Shown here: in pieces, positions 8,860-16,758 of the stretch
How positions within the stretch are numbered: the first letter of the stretch is position 1
How the letters are laid out: each line of letters opens with the position of its first letter
DNA from: CAYLJJ01 sp964384025
GTDB lineage: Bacteria; Myxococcota_A; Bradymonadia; UBA7976; UBA1532
Direction: 5' to 3'
DNA length: 64,000 nucleotides
NCBI GenBank assembly: GCA_964384025.1
Contig: CAYLJJ010000016.1
Location: 1 to 64,000 of the forward strand
Notes under the pieces: model-generated
Seen by the model: the letters and a program-made list of their open reading frames with translations, nothing else
What the model was told of the DNA's origin: nothing
Database searches by the model: none
Made by a program: the position numbers and the translations under genes

Positions 8860-10446
8860 CTACTCAGCAAAAATCTGGAGATTCCAAGATTCCAAACTGC
8901 CGGTGTCTGATCGGGCTCGGTCTGAGACTTCCAGAATCCACTGCCCCTCAGCCGGTTTTCCATTAAACTCGGCCAGTTCAAAGTCTCGGCGCAGATCATC
9001 CTCCCCTCTGCCCTCTCGTTCCTGAAGGATCGCAATGCTGCCATCTGGATGCATCAATCGCAGGATCAGATCACCACGGTAGCTGTGAGCTATCTCCACA
9101 TGAACCTTGAGCCCAGTGATCAGACCATCGCCATCGATCATGATTGAGTCCAGAATACCCAACTCATTGTTGTCCGGGATCTCGATCAGCTCTTCACTCT
9201 GCCCTTCCAGTGGTGTGCTTTGGCAATTAAGAGCCTCTATGCAATCACTGTCATCGCAATCCTGAACTCCATCTCCATCGTTGTCTTCTCCATCATCGCA
9301 GATCTCTATATTGGGGAGACAATGCTCTGAGTCAACGCAGCGAGGATCCTCACAGTCGATCTTCTGATCCTCGTTATTGTCCACTCCATCATCACAGATC
9401 TCAGGCTCAAATTGAGGCTCATCAGCAGAATTGATGCTCAGGTAATCTTCTACGTAGTTCATAGAAATCCAACCATAACCTGCACCAAAAGGGTTCTCTG
9501 TCCCAAAGGAACTGGTCCCCCAACTGTTCTTGAAAAGGAAGAAACCGGTTTCAACAACAGCTTCTCCTGCTTGGTCTAGGACAGGTAAGCCATCTTTATC
9601 CAACATCGGTACAGAGAGTTCATCATCCCAGCCGACGAGAAGGATTGAGTGCCCCGCTCTCTTCTCATCCCCCAAACGCTTATCTTCATCATTAGGGGAG
9701 AGGATGTAACCTTTGGCCTTATAGTCACTGCTGGTAGGTAAAGTAGATGCTCCATGGTTCCAAGATTGGTAAAAAAACTGACCTCCAGCAACAACACCAG
9801 TTTTATTTTCAAACATAAAAGCCTTGATGTTCTTACGACGACTACTTACCCAACGGGAACGTGGCAGGTACCACCGTTTCTTACTCAAAACATCAGGGCT
9901 GGGGTTCCCATTCGTATAACAGATAGTAGGTCTTTCCTTTCCAGTGCATCGTTCATCATCATCTACTCCCCAAGGACTGGATTCGTATGGATATGAAAAC
10001 TCATCTACAATTCCAAAATCACGGATAGCTTTCAGATTATTATAAGCATTTGAACCACCATTGTTTTTAAAAGAGCCGACCTCCATTTTTGCTGACCATT
10101 GGAGGAACTGTTCAGAAAAGTCTGGATTAGAGAATGTTCCTTCCTTGATATAGAGGTGCTCCATAAGTGCGATGGTAGAAAAGATAGAACAAACTCCACG
10201 ACGTCCTTGGCTTTTGACAGGAGACTGAAACTCGATGAGATCGAATTGTTTAGGAAAAATTTGGTCCGCCTTGGCTTCGTCTGGAAGCTCGGAAGGGTCG
10301 GGCACCCCTTCCATCAAAATATCCAGATCGGAGAGTGGGATCTCAGAAGGATCAACCTCAGGTGTTGGAGGGATCGGCTCAGGACTGTTCTCTTCACTGC
10401 AGGAAAAGAGAAAGCCGAGTAGAAGTAGGGTACTGAAGATGCGCAT
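8860..10446 (-). CDS. Papain-like (C1A) cysteine peptidase lipoprotein with MopE-type metal repeats and P-domain
   Basis: Secreted multi-domain peptidase. The start at 10446 is chosen because AGGA lies just upstream and the reading then opens with a lipoprotein signal (lipobox LFSC, Cys16). The peptidase domain covers ~66-340 with Gln80 and Cys86 (SQGRRGVC), His266 (AGHSILLVGW) and Asn307 (FKNSWG), so the catalytic set is complete. Two MopE-type Asp/Cys repeats follow: CDDGVDNNEDQKIDCEDPRC, and a second from Cys383 on. The C-terminal ~110 residues match a proprotein-convertase P-domain (beta-sandwich; SYRGDLILRLMHPDG, GEWIL-like ending GQWILEVSD). P-domains often aid folding or calcium and substrate binding. 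A role in degrading external protein is likely. Confidence 0.88.
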   Translation of the reverse strand: MRIFSTLLLLGFLFSCSEENSPEPIPPTPEVDPSEIPLSDLDILMEGVPDPSELPDEAKADQIFPKQFDLIEFQSPVKSQGRRGVCSIFSTIALMEHLYIKEGTFSNPDFSEQFLQWSAKMEVGSFKNNGGSNAYNNLKAIRDFGIVDEFSYPYESSPWGVDDDERCTGKERPTICYTNGNPSPDVLSKKRWYLPRSRWVSSRRKNIKAFMFENKTGVVAGGQFFYQSWNHGASTLPTSSDYKAKGYILSPNDEDKRLGDEKRAGHSILLVGWDDELSVPMLDKDGLPVLDQAGEAVVETGFFLFKNSWGTSSFGTENPFGAGYGWISMNYVEDYLSINSADEPQFEPEICDDGVDNNEDQKIDCEDPRCVDSEHCLPNIEICDDGEDNDGDGVQDCDDSDCIEALNCQSTPLEGQSEELIEIPDNNELGILDSIMIDGDGLITGLKVHVEIAHSYRGDLILRLMHPDGSIAILQEREGRGEDDLRRDFELAEFNGKPAEGQWILEVSDRARSDTGSLESWNLQIFAE

Positions 10447-10615
10447 ATCTATCCTGTGTAGGAAACGATTCCCCAAATTAGCAGAATGTGTACCAAACAC
10501 AAGAGTGAGATTGGCTCCAGGAAGTCCTTCCAAATGCCGGTATCGCTGGAGAAAATAGGGCCATAGACCCATTTAATGGCTGATCCATCTGCCGGTCTCT
10601 GGGCTTTCCAGAGCT

Positions 10616-11341
10616 TCAGCTGGCGCCATCTCTGAGGGGATTGAAGTAGGGGGGCCAGAGCACCTCTTCATCAAAGAGAACCCCAGCGGTGATCACCTCC
10701 CTTAGATCTTCACCACTTAAATCCAATCCTCTGCTCCCGCGCAGATCAGCTTGGAAGAGGATCTTAGGTCGAACAAAAGCTCCTCTAAAATCCACTTGTC
10801 TCAGGATCGCAAACTCCAGAGCGACTCCGTTAAGGTTGGCTTTGCGCAGATCTGCTCCCTCTGCCTCCACGCTGGTGAGATCGCTGCCCCGAAGATTACA
10901 ACCTGCCATCAGAGCGCCTTGGAGTTGAGCATCAAGAAGGTTGACCTCCATCATCTCAGCTCTCTGAAGTTGAGCAGCTTGAAAACCTCTCCTTTTTAGG
11001 TAATCTCTCCGACAGCTGGGTCGAAAAGGATCGAGCCTCTTTGAGAGCATCTCCTGTTGCAGTTCCTCTTCTGATAACTCACAACCAGTCAACCTCAAGC
11101 CCTCTAAGTCTGCTCCACTGAGGAGCGCGCTACGCAAATCTGCGCCGGGCAACTCAGCTCGACAGAGCCGGGCTCCACGAAGATCACAGCGGCGCATTTG
11201 GGAGCGGTAGATGGTGACTCCAGAGAGATCTACCGCTCTCAGATCGAGACCCTCAAGCTGAGGCTCTACTAAAGGGCGCCTCTCACTCTTAGAGTTCTTG
11301 ACCTGTTTTAAAAACTCTTCTCGGTTTATCGTGTGAGACAC
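10616..11341 (-). CDS. Pentapeptide-repeat protein
   Basis: Cytoplasmic protein of 241 residues with two blocks of A(D/N)LxX repeats. The first covers ~28-85 (LEGLDLRAVDLSGVTIYRSQ onward) and the second ~120-215, separated by a basic stretch with SKRLDPFRPSCRRDYLKRRG. These repeats fold as a right-handed quadrilateral beta-helix. Known members range from gyrase-protecting DNA mimics to scaffolds. This one has no marker for either, and the functional label stops at the fold. It is followed after 169 bases by the peptidase gene on the same strand. Confidence 0.8.
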   Translation of the reverse strand: MSHTINREEFLKQVKNSKSERRPLVEPQLEGLDLRAVDLSGVTIYRSQMRRCDLRGARLCRAELPGADLRSALLSGADLEGLRLTGCELSEEELQQEMLSKRLDPFRPSCRRDYLKRRGFQAAQLQRAEMMEVNLLDAQLQGALMAGCNLRGSDLTSVEAEGADLRKANLNGVALEFAILRQVDFRGAFVRPKILFQADLRGSRGLDLSGEDLREVITAGVLFDEEVLWPPYFNPLRDGAS

Positions 11342-11414
11342 GGAAAGATCTTCCGCTCAAAATGGAGGGGTGGCAAGTTGAATCTGTCTTCGAGACGATT
11401 TACTTGGAGGATCT

Positions 11415-13451
11415 CTAGAGGCTGAACTTCACCTGGACAATTTTACCCTCTCGGATACTGATGCGCTTGCTCTGCTTCTTTTTATCCTTCGAAGCTTCGA
11501 TAAGATGAGAGCCAGGCTTTAATTTTAGAACTTTCATAGGGGTCTGTCCACGTAGAACACCATCAATGGTGATGCTCACTCCACGACTCTGACTTCGTAC
11601 AATCAGCTCGCTCCACTCTACAATTTTCTTTTCGCGCATCTCCTCATACTCACGCTTGATACGCTTTGCCTCTGACTTGGATTGCTCGAGTTGAGCCTGA
11701 ACGGTAGCCTCAATTGCCTCTCTCTCTGTTTTGGCTTGAGCCGCTCTCGCCTCTGCGGTTTCTTTCTCAGCCTGAGCCTTGCCGATCTCAGCGAACTGTC
11801 GTGCAGCCATCTCTTCAGCTGCGGTGCGCTTTAGGTTCTCCTTTAGCTTCTCTGCCTTAGCCTCACGGGCGCTGGCCTCAGCTTGAAGGGCACGCTTTTC
11901 GGCCAGCTTCTTAGCTTGGATGGCTTTGCTGGCTTCTAGCTTATAACGCGCAACAGCTTCCTCAGCCTGAGCACGCTTAAAGCTCTCTTCAGCGCGCTCA
12001 AGTTGCGCCTTTCTCTTAGCAACTTCCGCCTCTTCTCGTTGAGTCCGCTGCTCAGCGGCGCTCTTCTCTGCCTTCTCTCTCGCTAGCATTCCTGCCTTGA
12101 GCAGCGCTTCAGCCTCAGCCAGCTTTATCCTTGTCTTGGCCTTTAACTCCTCGGCTCGTGCCTCTACAGCAGCCTTCTCGGCCTGAGCTTTACCCGCCTC
12201 AGCCTTTTGATGAGCGGCGCTCTCTTCAGCGACGTTTCGTTTGAGGCTCTCCTCCGCTTTCTCTACCTTGGCTTTCTTTGCGCTGACCTCCGCTTGAGCT
12301 GCTTTGGCGACAGCAGCTTCTTTTTCAGCTTCAGCCTTCTTGGTTATAGCTTCTTTTCGTGCGAGAGCTTCTTCAGCTAGGACACGCCTAAGGCTCTCTT
12401 TAGCCTTTTCCGCTTGAGCGCTCTGAGCTGCTTTTTCAGCGATCTTCTTTTGGGCGCTGATTTGAACTATCTTGGCCTGAGTAGCCTCCTGCTCAGCTTT
12501 CAGTTTTCGAGCGGCAGCCTCAGCGATCCTCTTGTCTTCCTGAGCTTTAAGAGTCTCCATCCGCTTGCGCGCTACCATCTTTTCAGCGATGACTCTTTTG
12601 CGACTCTCCTCTGCCTTTATCTCTTGAGCCTTTTTAGCTGCCTTTTCAGCCTGTATCTTCCCTGCGAGAGCCTTCCGAGCAGCTTTTTGAGCCTGTTCTT
12701 CTTTGCCCAGGGCCTCTTTGATGATCTTCTCTGCTTCCTCTTTCTTCGCCAAAAGCTCCTTTGCTTTTTGCTCCGCATCTTTTTTGGCTTTGAGCTCAGC
12801 GGCGAGACGCATCTCTGCTGTCGCGATCCTGACAGCTGCACGAGTCTCCAGATTTGCGATCTTATTCTCAGCCTGAGCTTCAACCTCCACCCGAACAGCT
12901 TCTAAAGGACTAAGTTCCTTAACTTCACTTTGCTCTTTCTTAGGTGTTTTATTGGCTTTGCTGGGCTTTGCAGCGGGCTTGGCGATTTTGGCGACGGGCT
13001 TTACAACTGGCTTGGCTGCTCTAATAGCAGGTTTAACAGCTTTGACGATAGGCTTTACAGTCTTAATGGCAGGCTTTACGGCAGGTTTAGCCATCTTGAC
13101 GGCTGGCTTTGCGATAGGCTTTACAACCGGACTGACAGTTTTGATGGCAGGCTTTACAACAGGTTTAGCCATCTTGACGGCTGGCTTTGCGATAGGCTTT
13201 ACAATCGGACGGACAGTCTTAATGGTAGGCTTAATAGCCTTGATAACAGGTTTTTTGACCAGCTTAGCAGCAGGCTTGACAACCTGAGCAGCAGGCTTGA
13301 TGACTCGGGCAGACTTTACCACCGGCTTAGCTGGGGGCTTTATCTCCGATTTTTCAAGAGATTGCTTGCTTGGTTGAGCCTGAGCACTCAGTCCAAGGCT
13401 GAATACCAAAGCAAAGCAGGTTGAGAGTAGGATACTGAAGGTTCGCTTCAT
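11415..13451 (-). CDS. Exported Lys/Ala-rich coiled-coil protein with C-terminal PEGA domain
   Basis: A Sec signal peptide (cut likely after AQA near residue 26) is followed by ~150 residues of Lys/Pro/Ala/Val repeats such as KPAVKPAIKTVKPIVK, reminiscent of histone H1 tails. A very long charged coiled coil (~170-610) rich in Ala, Glu and Lys follows. It ends in a PEGA domain of about 65 residues (IVRSQSRGVSITIDGVLRGQ onward). The PEGA end and the coiled-coil style are shared with the kinase encoded next to it. A periplasmic rod that binds the cell wall or partners with the kinase ectodomain is inferred. Ribosome site AAGGAAGAAAG precedes the ATG. A TolA-like energy-coupling role was considered, but the N-terminal membrane anchor is cleavable here. 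Confidence 0.75.
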   Translation of the reverse strand: MKRTFSILLSTCFALVFSLGLSAQAQPSKQSLEKSEIKPPAKPVVKSARVIKPAAQVVKPAAKLVKKPVIKAIKPTIKTVRPIVKPIAKPAVKMAKPVVKPAIKTVSPVVKPIAKPAVKMAKPAVKPAIKTVKPIVKAVKPAIRAAKPVVKPVAKIAKPAAKPSKANKTPKKEQSEVKELSPLEAVRVEVEAQAENKIANLETRAAVRIATAEMRLAAELKAKKDAEQKAKELLAKKEEAEKIIKEALGKEEQAQKAARKALAGKIQAEKAAKKAQEIKAEESRKRVIAEKMVARKRMETLKAQEDKRIAEAAARKLKAEQEATQAKIVQISAQKKIAEKAAQSAQAEKAKESLRRVLAEEALARKEAITKKAEAEKEAAVAKAAQAEVSAKKAKVEKAEESLKRNVAEESAAHQKAEAGKAQAEKAAVEARAEELKAKTRIKLAEAEALLKAGMLAREKAEKSAAEQRTQREEAEVAKRKAQLERAEESFKRAQAEEAVARYKLEASKAIQAKKLAEKRALQAEASAREAKAEKLKENLKRTAAEEMAARQFAEIGKAQAEKETAEARAAQAKTEREAIEATVQAQLEQSKSEAKRIKREYEEMREKKIVEWSELIVRSQSRGVSITIDGVLRGQTPMKVLKLKPGSHLIEASKDKKKQSKRISIREGKIVQVKFSL
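13018..13251 (-). repeat. Three 78-bp repeats coding the Lys/Pro/Ala tail
   Basis: Units begin near 13018, 13096 and 13174. The last two share a nearly identical first 31 bases and the first is more diverged. Each encodes 26 residues of the H1-like repeat in the exported coiled-coil protein. In-frame expansion by recombination is likely. Confidence 0.7.
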
Positions 13452-13522
13452 TCTTTCTTCCTTAGTAAAGAGTTTAATCGTTCTGGAAAATAATTTCCTT
13501 GGACCTTAGATGTTAAAGTTTC

Positions 13523-13548
13523 TTAGGTTTATTCCCGAATAAGCCTAA
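13523..13548. other. Inverted repeat between the kinase and the exported coiled-coil gene
   Basis: TTAGGTTTATT (13523-13533) and AATAAGCCTAA (13538-13548) form an 11-bp stem with one G-T pair and a CCCG loop, in the 191-base gap between the two minus-strand genes. There is no clear T-run, so it may be a weak terminator for the kinase transcript or a processing hairpin. Confidence 0.4.
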
Positions 13549-13642
13549 AATGGTGTAGTGAACTGCTCATTCTTTGTACAGATGGAAACTGAGCATATCT
13601 TAAGAGATCTGTTTGGGGTGGGGAATCGCTTGAAGAGGATGA

Positions 13643-15970
13643 CTAGAGCTTGAACTTAACCTGCATCACTTTGCCGCCCTTGAGCTTGATCCGACGACTT
13701 ACTTTCTTACCATTCTTAGAAGCTTCAATACGATGAGAGCCTGGCCTAAGCTTGATAACCTTCATGGGAGTCTGACCACGGAGACGACCATCGACTTTGA
13801 TCTTAACGCCTCGGTTTTTAGACCTGATGACCAACTTGCCCCATTCAGCGGCCTTCTTTCTACGAAGAGCATCACGTTTCCTCTTGGCCTCTGCTCTCTT
13901 CTTACGCGCCTCTTCCGCCTTGGCCTCTTCAGCTGCCTTCTCCTCAGCGATACGCTGTAGCTCAGCCTTTAGACGCGCAGTCTCAGCGGCCTGCTGCTTA
14001 GCCTTAGCCTGAGCAGCCAACTCTCTCTTCTTGGCTTCTTCGAGAATCTTCTTGGCCTCAGCCTGAGCCGCTAACTCTCTCTTCTTGGCTTCTTCCGCGA
14101 TCTTCTTGGCTTCAGCCTGAGCTGCTAACTCTCTCTTCTTGGCTTCTTCCGCGATCTTCTTGGCTTCAGCCTGAGCCGCTCGCTCTCTCTTCTTGGCTTC
14201 TTCCGCGATCTTCTTGGCCTCAGCAGCAGCCTTCTCTGCGATTTTACGATCAGCATCTGCTTGAGCAGTCTTGGCCTTGGCCTCTGCCTCAGCAGCTTTC
14301 TTCTCAGCGGCTTCCTTCTCAGCCTTGGCCTTGGCCTCTACCTCAGCAGCTTTCTTCTCAGCAGCTTCCTTCTCAGCCTTGGCCTTAGCCTCTGCTTCAG
14401 CAGCTTCCTTCTCGGCCTTAGCGCGAGCCGCCTTGGCCTCAGCGACCTCCTTCTCAGCTTGAGCGCGAGCTGCCTCGGCCTTCTGCTTAGCTGCCTCCTC
14501 TTCTGCTGCAGCGATCTTGGCCTCAGCCTCCTGCTTTGCCTGGGCGGCCAAAGCAGCCTTCTCCTCAGCAGCTTTAGCCGCAGCGGCGGCCTTGGCTTTC
14601 TCCTCCTCTAGCTTTGCTTCAGCCTCAGCAATCTTCACCTCAGCATCAGCTTCAGCTTCAACCTTGGCAGCCTCTATGGGGTCAAGCTCCTCAACCTCGC
14701 CCCCTTCATCTTCAGCGGCCTTCTTATCCTTGGCTTTGCTGTCTTCAACTTTGCCGTCAGGTTTCGCTTTGGCCTTCTCTTCAGCTTTGCTGTCAGGCTT
14801 CGCCTTATCCTTTTCTACCTTAGCGTCATCCTGCCCTGAAATCTCGCCTCCCATAATCCCAGGCTGGATGGGAGTAGGCCCTCCCTGAAAATAGAAGAAG
14901 GCAACTCCAGCGGCCAAAGCGGCGGTCAAAAAGACGATAAGGCCCGCATGGCTGCGCTCAGCACCTAAGCTCAGCTCTGAGGTTCCTGCAGAGGTCGTGG
15001 GGTGTAGAGTGCTAGGGAAGATTGTCATCAGCTCCTCCTGAAAAACTCGCGCTGAAGGTTGACGCAAAACAGGCTCTTTTGACAAGGCTTTCAACGCAAT
15101 GGCCTTGAGAGATGAGTAGGCGGCTTGTTCTGTCTGCTGTTCTTCGCTTAACTCGATCGCCTGGGGTTGAGTCCCCAGATGGCAGGTGAGCATCTCTACG
15201 ACGCTGTTTGCCTGAAAAGGCAGGTGCCCAGCGATCATTTGATAAAGGATCACCCCCATGGAGTAGATATCTGAGCGAGCGTCCAAGCTCTGCCCCTTGA
15301 TCTGCTCTGGCGACATATATTGGGGGGTTCCAAAGAAGGTCCCTGCCTGGGTGATGGTCTCCAGTTTGGCTCCCACTGAGGAGTGAGTCACCTTGGCGAT
15401 GCCAAAATCCAAAACCTTAACATAGTCAGGATCATGACCTCGACTCACCAGGAAGATATTCTCCGGTTTAAGATCACGGTGAACCACGCCCATCTCATGC
15501 GCTTCGTGGAGAGAGCCGCAGATCTGAGACATGATATGTACCGCGCGATGGACATCCAGTCTGCCTTTCTCCAGAAGCTCACTTAGGGGCTGACCATCCA
15601 AAAGCTCCATGGCCAGAAAGAGCGTGGAGTCGGTATCCTGGCCCGAATCATAAACGGTGATGGTGTTGGGGTGGTTGAGCTGGCTAGCGGCTTGAGCCTC
15701 CCGTTTAAATCGCTCCACCTGTTGGAGATCTTCGGAGAGCTCTCGCCGCAGGATTTTTAAGGCGACATGCCGGCCCATAGGCTGCTGCTCTGCCTTATAA
15801 ACCTCACCCATCCCTCCATCACCCAACTTAGAGAGGATCCGAAATCGACCCGCGATCAAGCGGCCCAACCAAGGATCCTCCTCTGAGGGTTCGCCAAAGG
15901 CGTAGCCGCACTCGATACAAAAATTAGCGGTGGGCTCCACCTGGCCCTTACAACTCGGGCAGGATTTCAT
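13643..15970 (-). CDS. Zinc-ribbon Ser/Thr kinase with coiled-coil and PEGA ectodomain
   Basis: Transmembrane Hanks-type kinase of 775 residues. The start at 15970 puts a four-Cys zinc ribbon at the very N-terminus (CPSC at 4-7, CIEC at 18-21). The kinase domain (~42-315) has GDGGMGEVY, Lys72, HRDLKPEN at 164-171, DFG at 188-190 and SPEQ at 220-223, all intact. The transmembrane helix is ~342-361. Outside lies an acidic Lys/Asp linker, then ~300 residues of Ala/Glu/Lys coiled coil including four 18-residue repeats, and a C-terminal PEGA domain (LVIRSKNRGVKIKVDG onward). A longer in-frame start at 16072 has less support. The ectodomain is a paralogue of the downstream exported protein; the two are probably co-expressed or interact. 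Confidence 0.88.
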   Translation of the reverse strand: MKSCPSCKGQVEPTANFCIECGYAFGEPSEEDPWLGRLIAGRFRILSKLGDGGMGEVYKAEQQPMGRHVALKILRRELSEDLQQVERFKREAQAASQLNHPNTITVYDSGQDTDSTLFLAMELLDGQPLSELLEKGRLDVHRAVHIMSQICGSLHEAHEMGVVHRDLKPENIFLVSRGHDPDYVKVLDFGIAKVTHSSVGAKLETITQAGTFFGTPQYMSPEQIKGQSLDARSDIYSMGVILYQMIAGHLPFQANSVVEMLTCHLGTQPQAIELSEEQQTEQAAYSSLKAIALKALSKEPVLRQPSARVFQEELMTIFPSTLHPTTSAGTSELSLGAERSHAGLIVFLTAALAAGVAFFYFQGGPTPIQPGIMGGEISGQDDAKVEKDKAKPDSKAEEKAKAKPDGKVEDSKAKDKKAAEDEGGEVEELDPIEAAKVEAEADAEVKIAEAEAKLEEEKAKAAAAAKAAEEKAALAAQAKQEAEAKIAAAEEEAAKQKAEAARAQAEKEVAEAKAARAKAEKEAAEAEAKAKAEKEAAEKKAAEVEAKAKAEKEAAEKKAAEAEAKAKTAQADADRKIAEKAAAEAKKIAEEAKKRERAAQAEAKKIAEEAKKRELAAQAEAKKIAEEAKKRELAAQAEAKKILEEAKKRELAAQAKAKQQAAETARLKAELQRIAEEKAAEEAKAEEARKKRAEAKRKRDALRRKKAAEWGKLVIRSKNRGVKIKVDGRLRGQTPMKVIKLRPGSHRIEASKNGKKVSRRIKLKGGKVMQVKFKL
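14021..14236 (-). repeat. Four tandem 54-bp repeats in the kinase coiled coil
   Basis: Near-identical 54-bp units start at 14021, 14075, 14129 and 14183. On the minus strand each encodes the 18-residue heptad-compatible unit AEAKKIAEEAKKRELAAQ or a close variant. Confidence 0.9.
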
Positions 15971-16172
15971 TAGATGCCAATAACACTCAGGCCGCACTTT
16001 GAAAAGTGTCCTCCTCCCTTCTGAGGGCTTGGGACAAAAAAGCTTGTATCCAAAAGCTTCTCTGAATAGCATCTGTCTTACTGGGCGCTCGGCTTCCTCT
16101 CCTTCAAACGCGCCTTAATTTGATCATTCAATCAATTCCAGGCCATTCGGCCCCCACAAGCGAGAGATCAGC

Positions 16173-16748
16173 TTGAACCAAAGTCAAGGCAATCGACGGC
16201 GACGTAGCCGCCCAAGTCGCCCCCACCATAAGGCGACTCGGGCTGCGGAGTTTCAGGCCAGAGTTCAGAATGAAGGGATCGAAGATGCTCAAACTTTCTG
16301 GGAGCGTTCCAACACCCGTTTGGGCATAGAAACCCCCACCCAGACTGCAGGGAGGAGGAGTCGTCCTCCTCTGGATTACCCCTGCGCGGTCTGTGGTGAG
16401 TGGCTCTCTGTTGAACGCTGGCCTCGAGAGCGCAGCGAAGTTCGCTGTGAGCGCTGCCAAGTCGCCGTCAGGCAGCTCCTCAAGGGTGAGGATCGAGAGG
16501 CCGCTCGTGAATGGACGCAGAAGCATAAAAAAAATGGTCGCCTAGAGGGGCTTCCCAGCTTCACCGAGGAGGATGTGGCGGCGATCACCGAGATGCGCAC
16601 TCAAGCCAACCTGATGGGCAATGGCCGAGTGGGCAACAAGCGTCGGCGTTCTGATGGACAAAAGAGGCGTCGACGTCGCCAAAACTATAAAGAGTCCAGG
16701 CAGAGCGAAGGTCGCAGACGCCGAAGAGGGCGCTCAAACCGTCAGTAA
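16173..16748 (+). CDS. Arg-rich protein with a CxxC-CxxC zinc-ribbon-like centre
   Basis: Not a family I recognise. It has 191 residues with very basic ends: RRRRSRPSRPHHK near the N-terminus, and Arg/Lys-rich runs over the last ~40 residues. The centre has two Cys pairs, CAVCGEW and CERCQVA, about 19 residues apart, suiting one zinc ion. Nucleic-acid binding, perhaps to RNA or the ribosome, is a reasonable inference. The start is a TTG with a purine-rich AGCGAGAG upstream. The opposite strand also holds an open frame, but it lacks the Cys pattern. The gene converges on glyA with a 10-base gap. Confidence 0.6.
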   Translation: MNQSQGNRRRRSRPSRPHHKATRAAEFQARVQNEGIEDAQTFWERSNTRLGIETPTQTAGRRSRPPLDYPCAVCGEWLSVERWPRERSEVRCERCQVAVRQLLKGEDREAAREWTQKHKKNGRLEGLPSFTEEDVAAITEMRTQANLMGNGRVGNKRRRSDGQKRRRRRQNYKESRQSEGRRRRRGRSNRQ

Positions 16749-16758
16749 GAGGGAGCGT

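Noticed and set aside
12414..13424. Long plus-strand open frames opposite the coiled-coil gene
   Set aside because: They are the reverse reading of Lys/Ala-rich repeats, which leaves antisense frames open; low complexity with no start signals.
16128..16526. Minus-strand open frame opposite the Arg-rich zinc-ribbon gene
   Set aside because: No ribosome site, no motif, and the plus frame carries paired cysteines and strongly biased composition.
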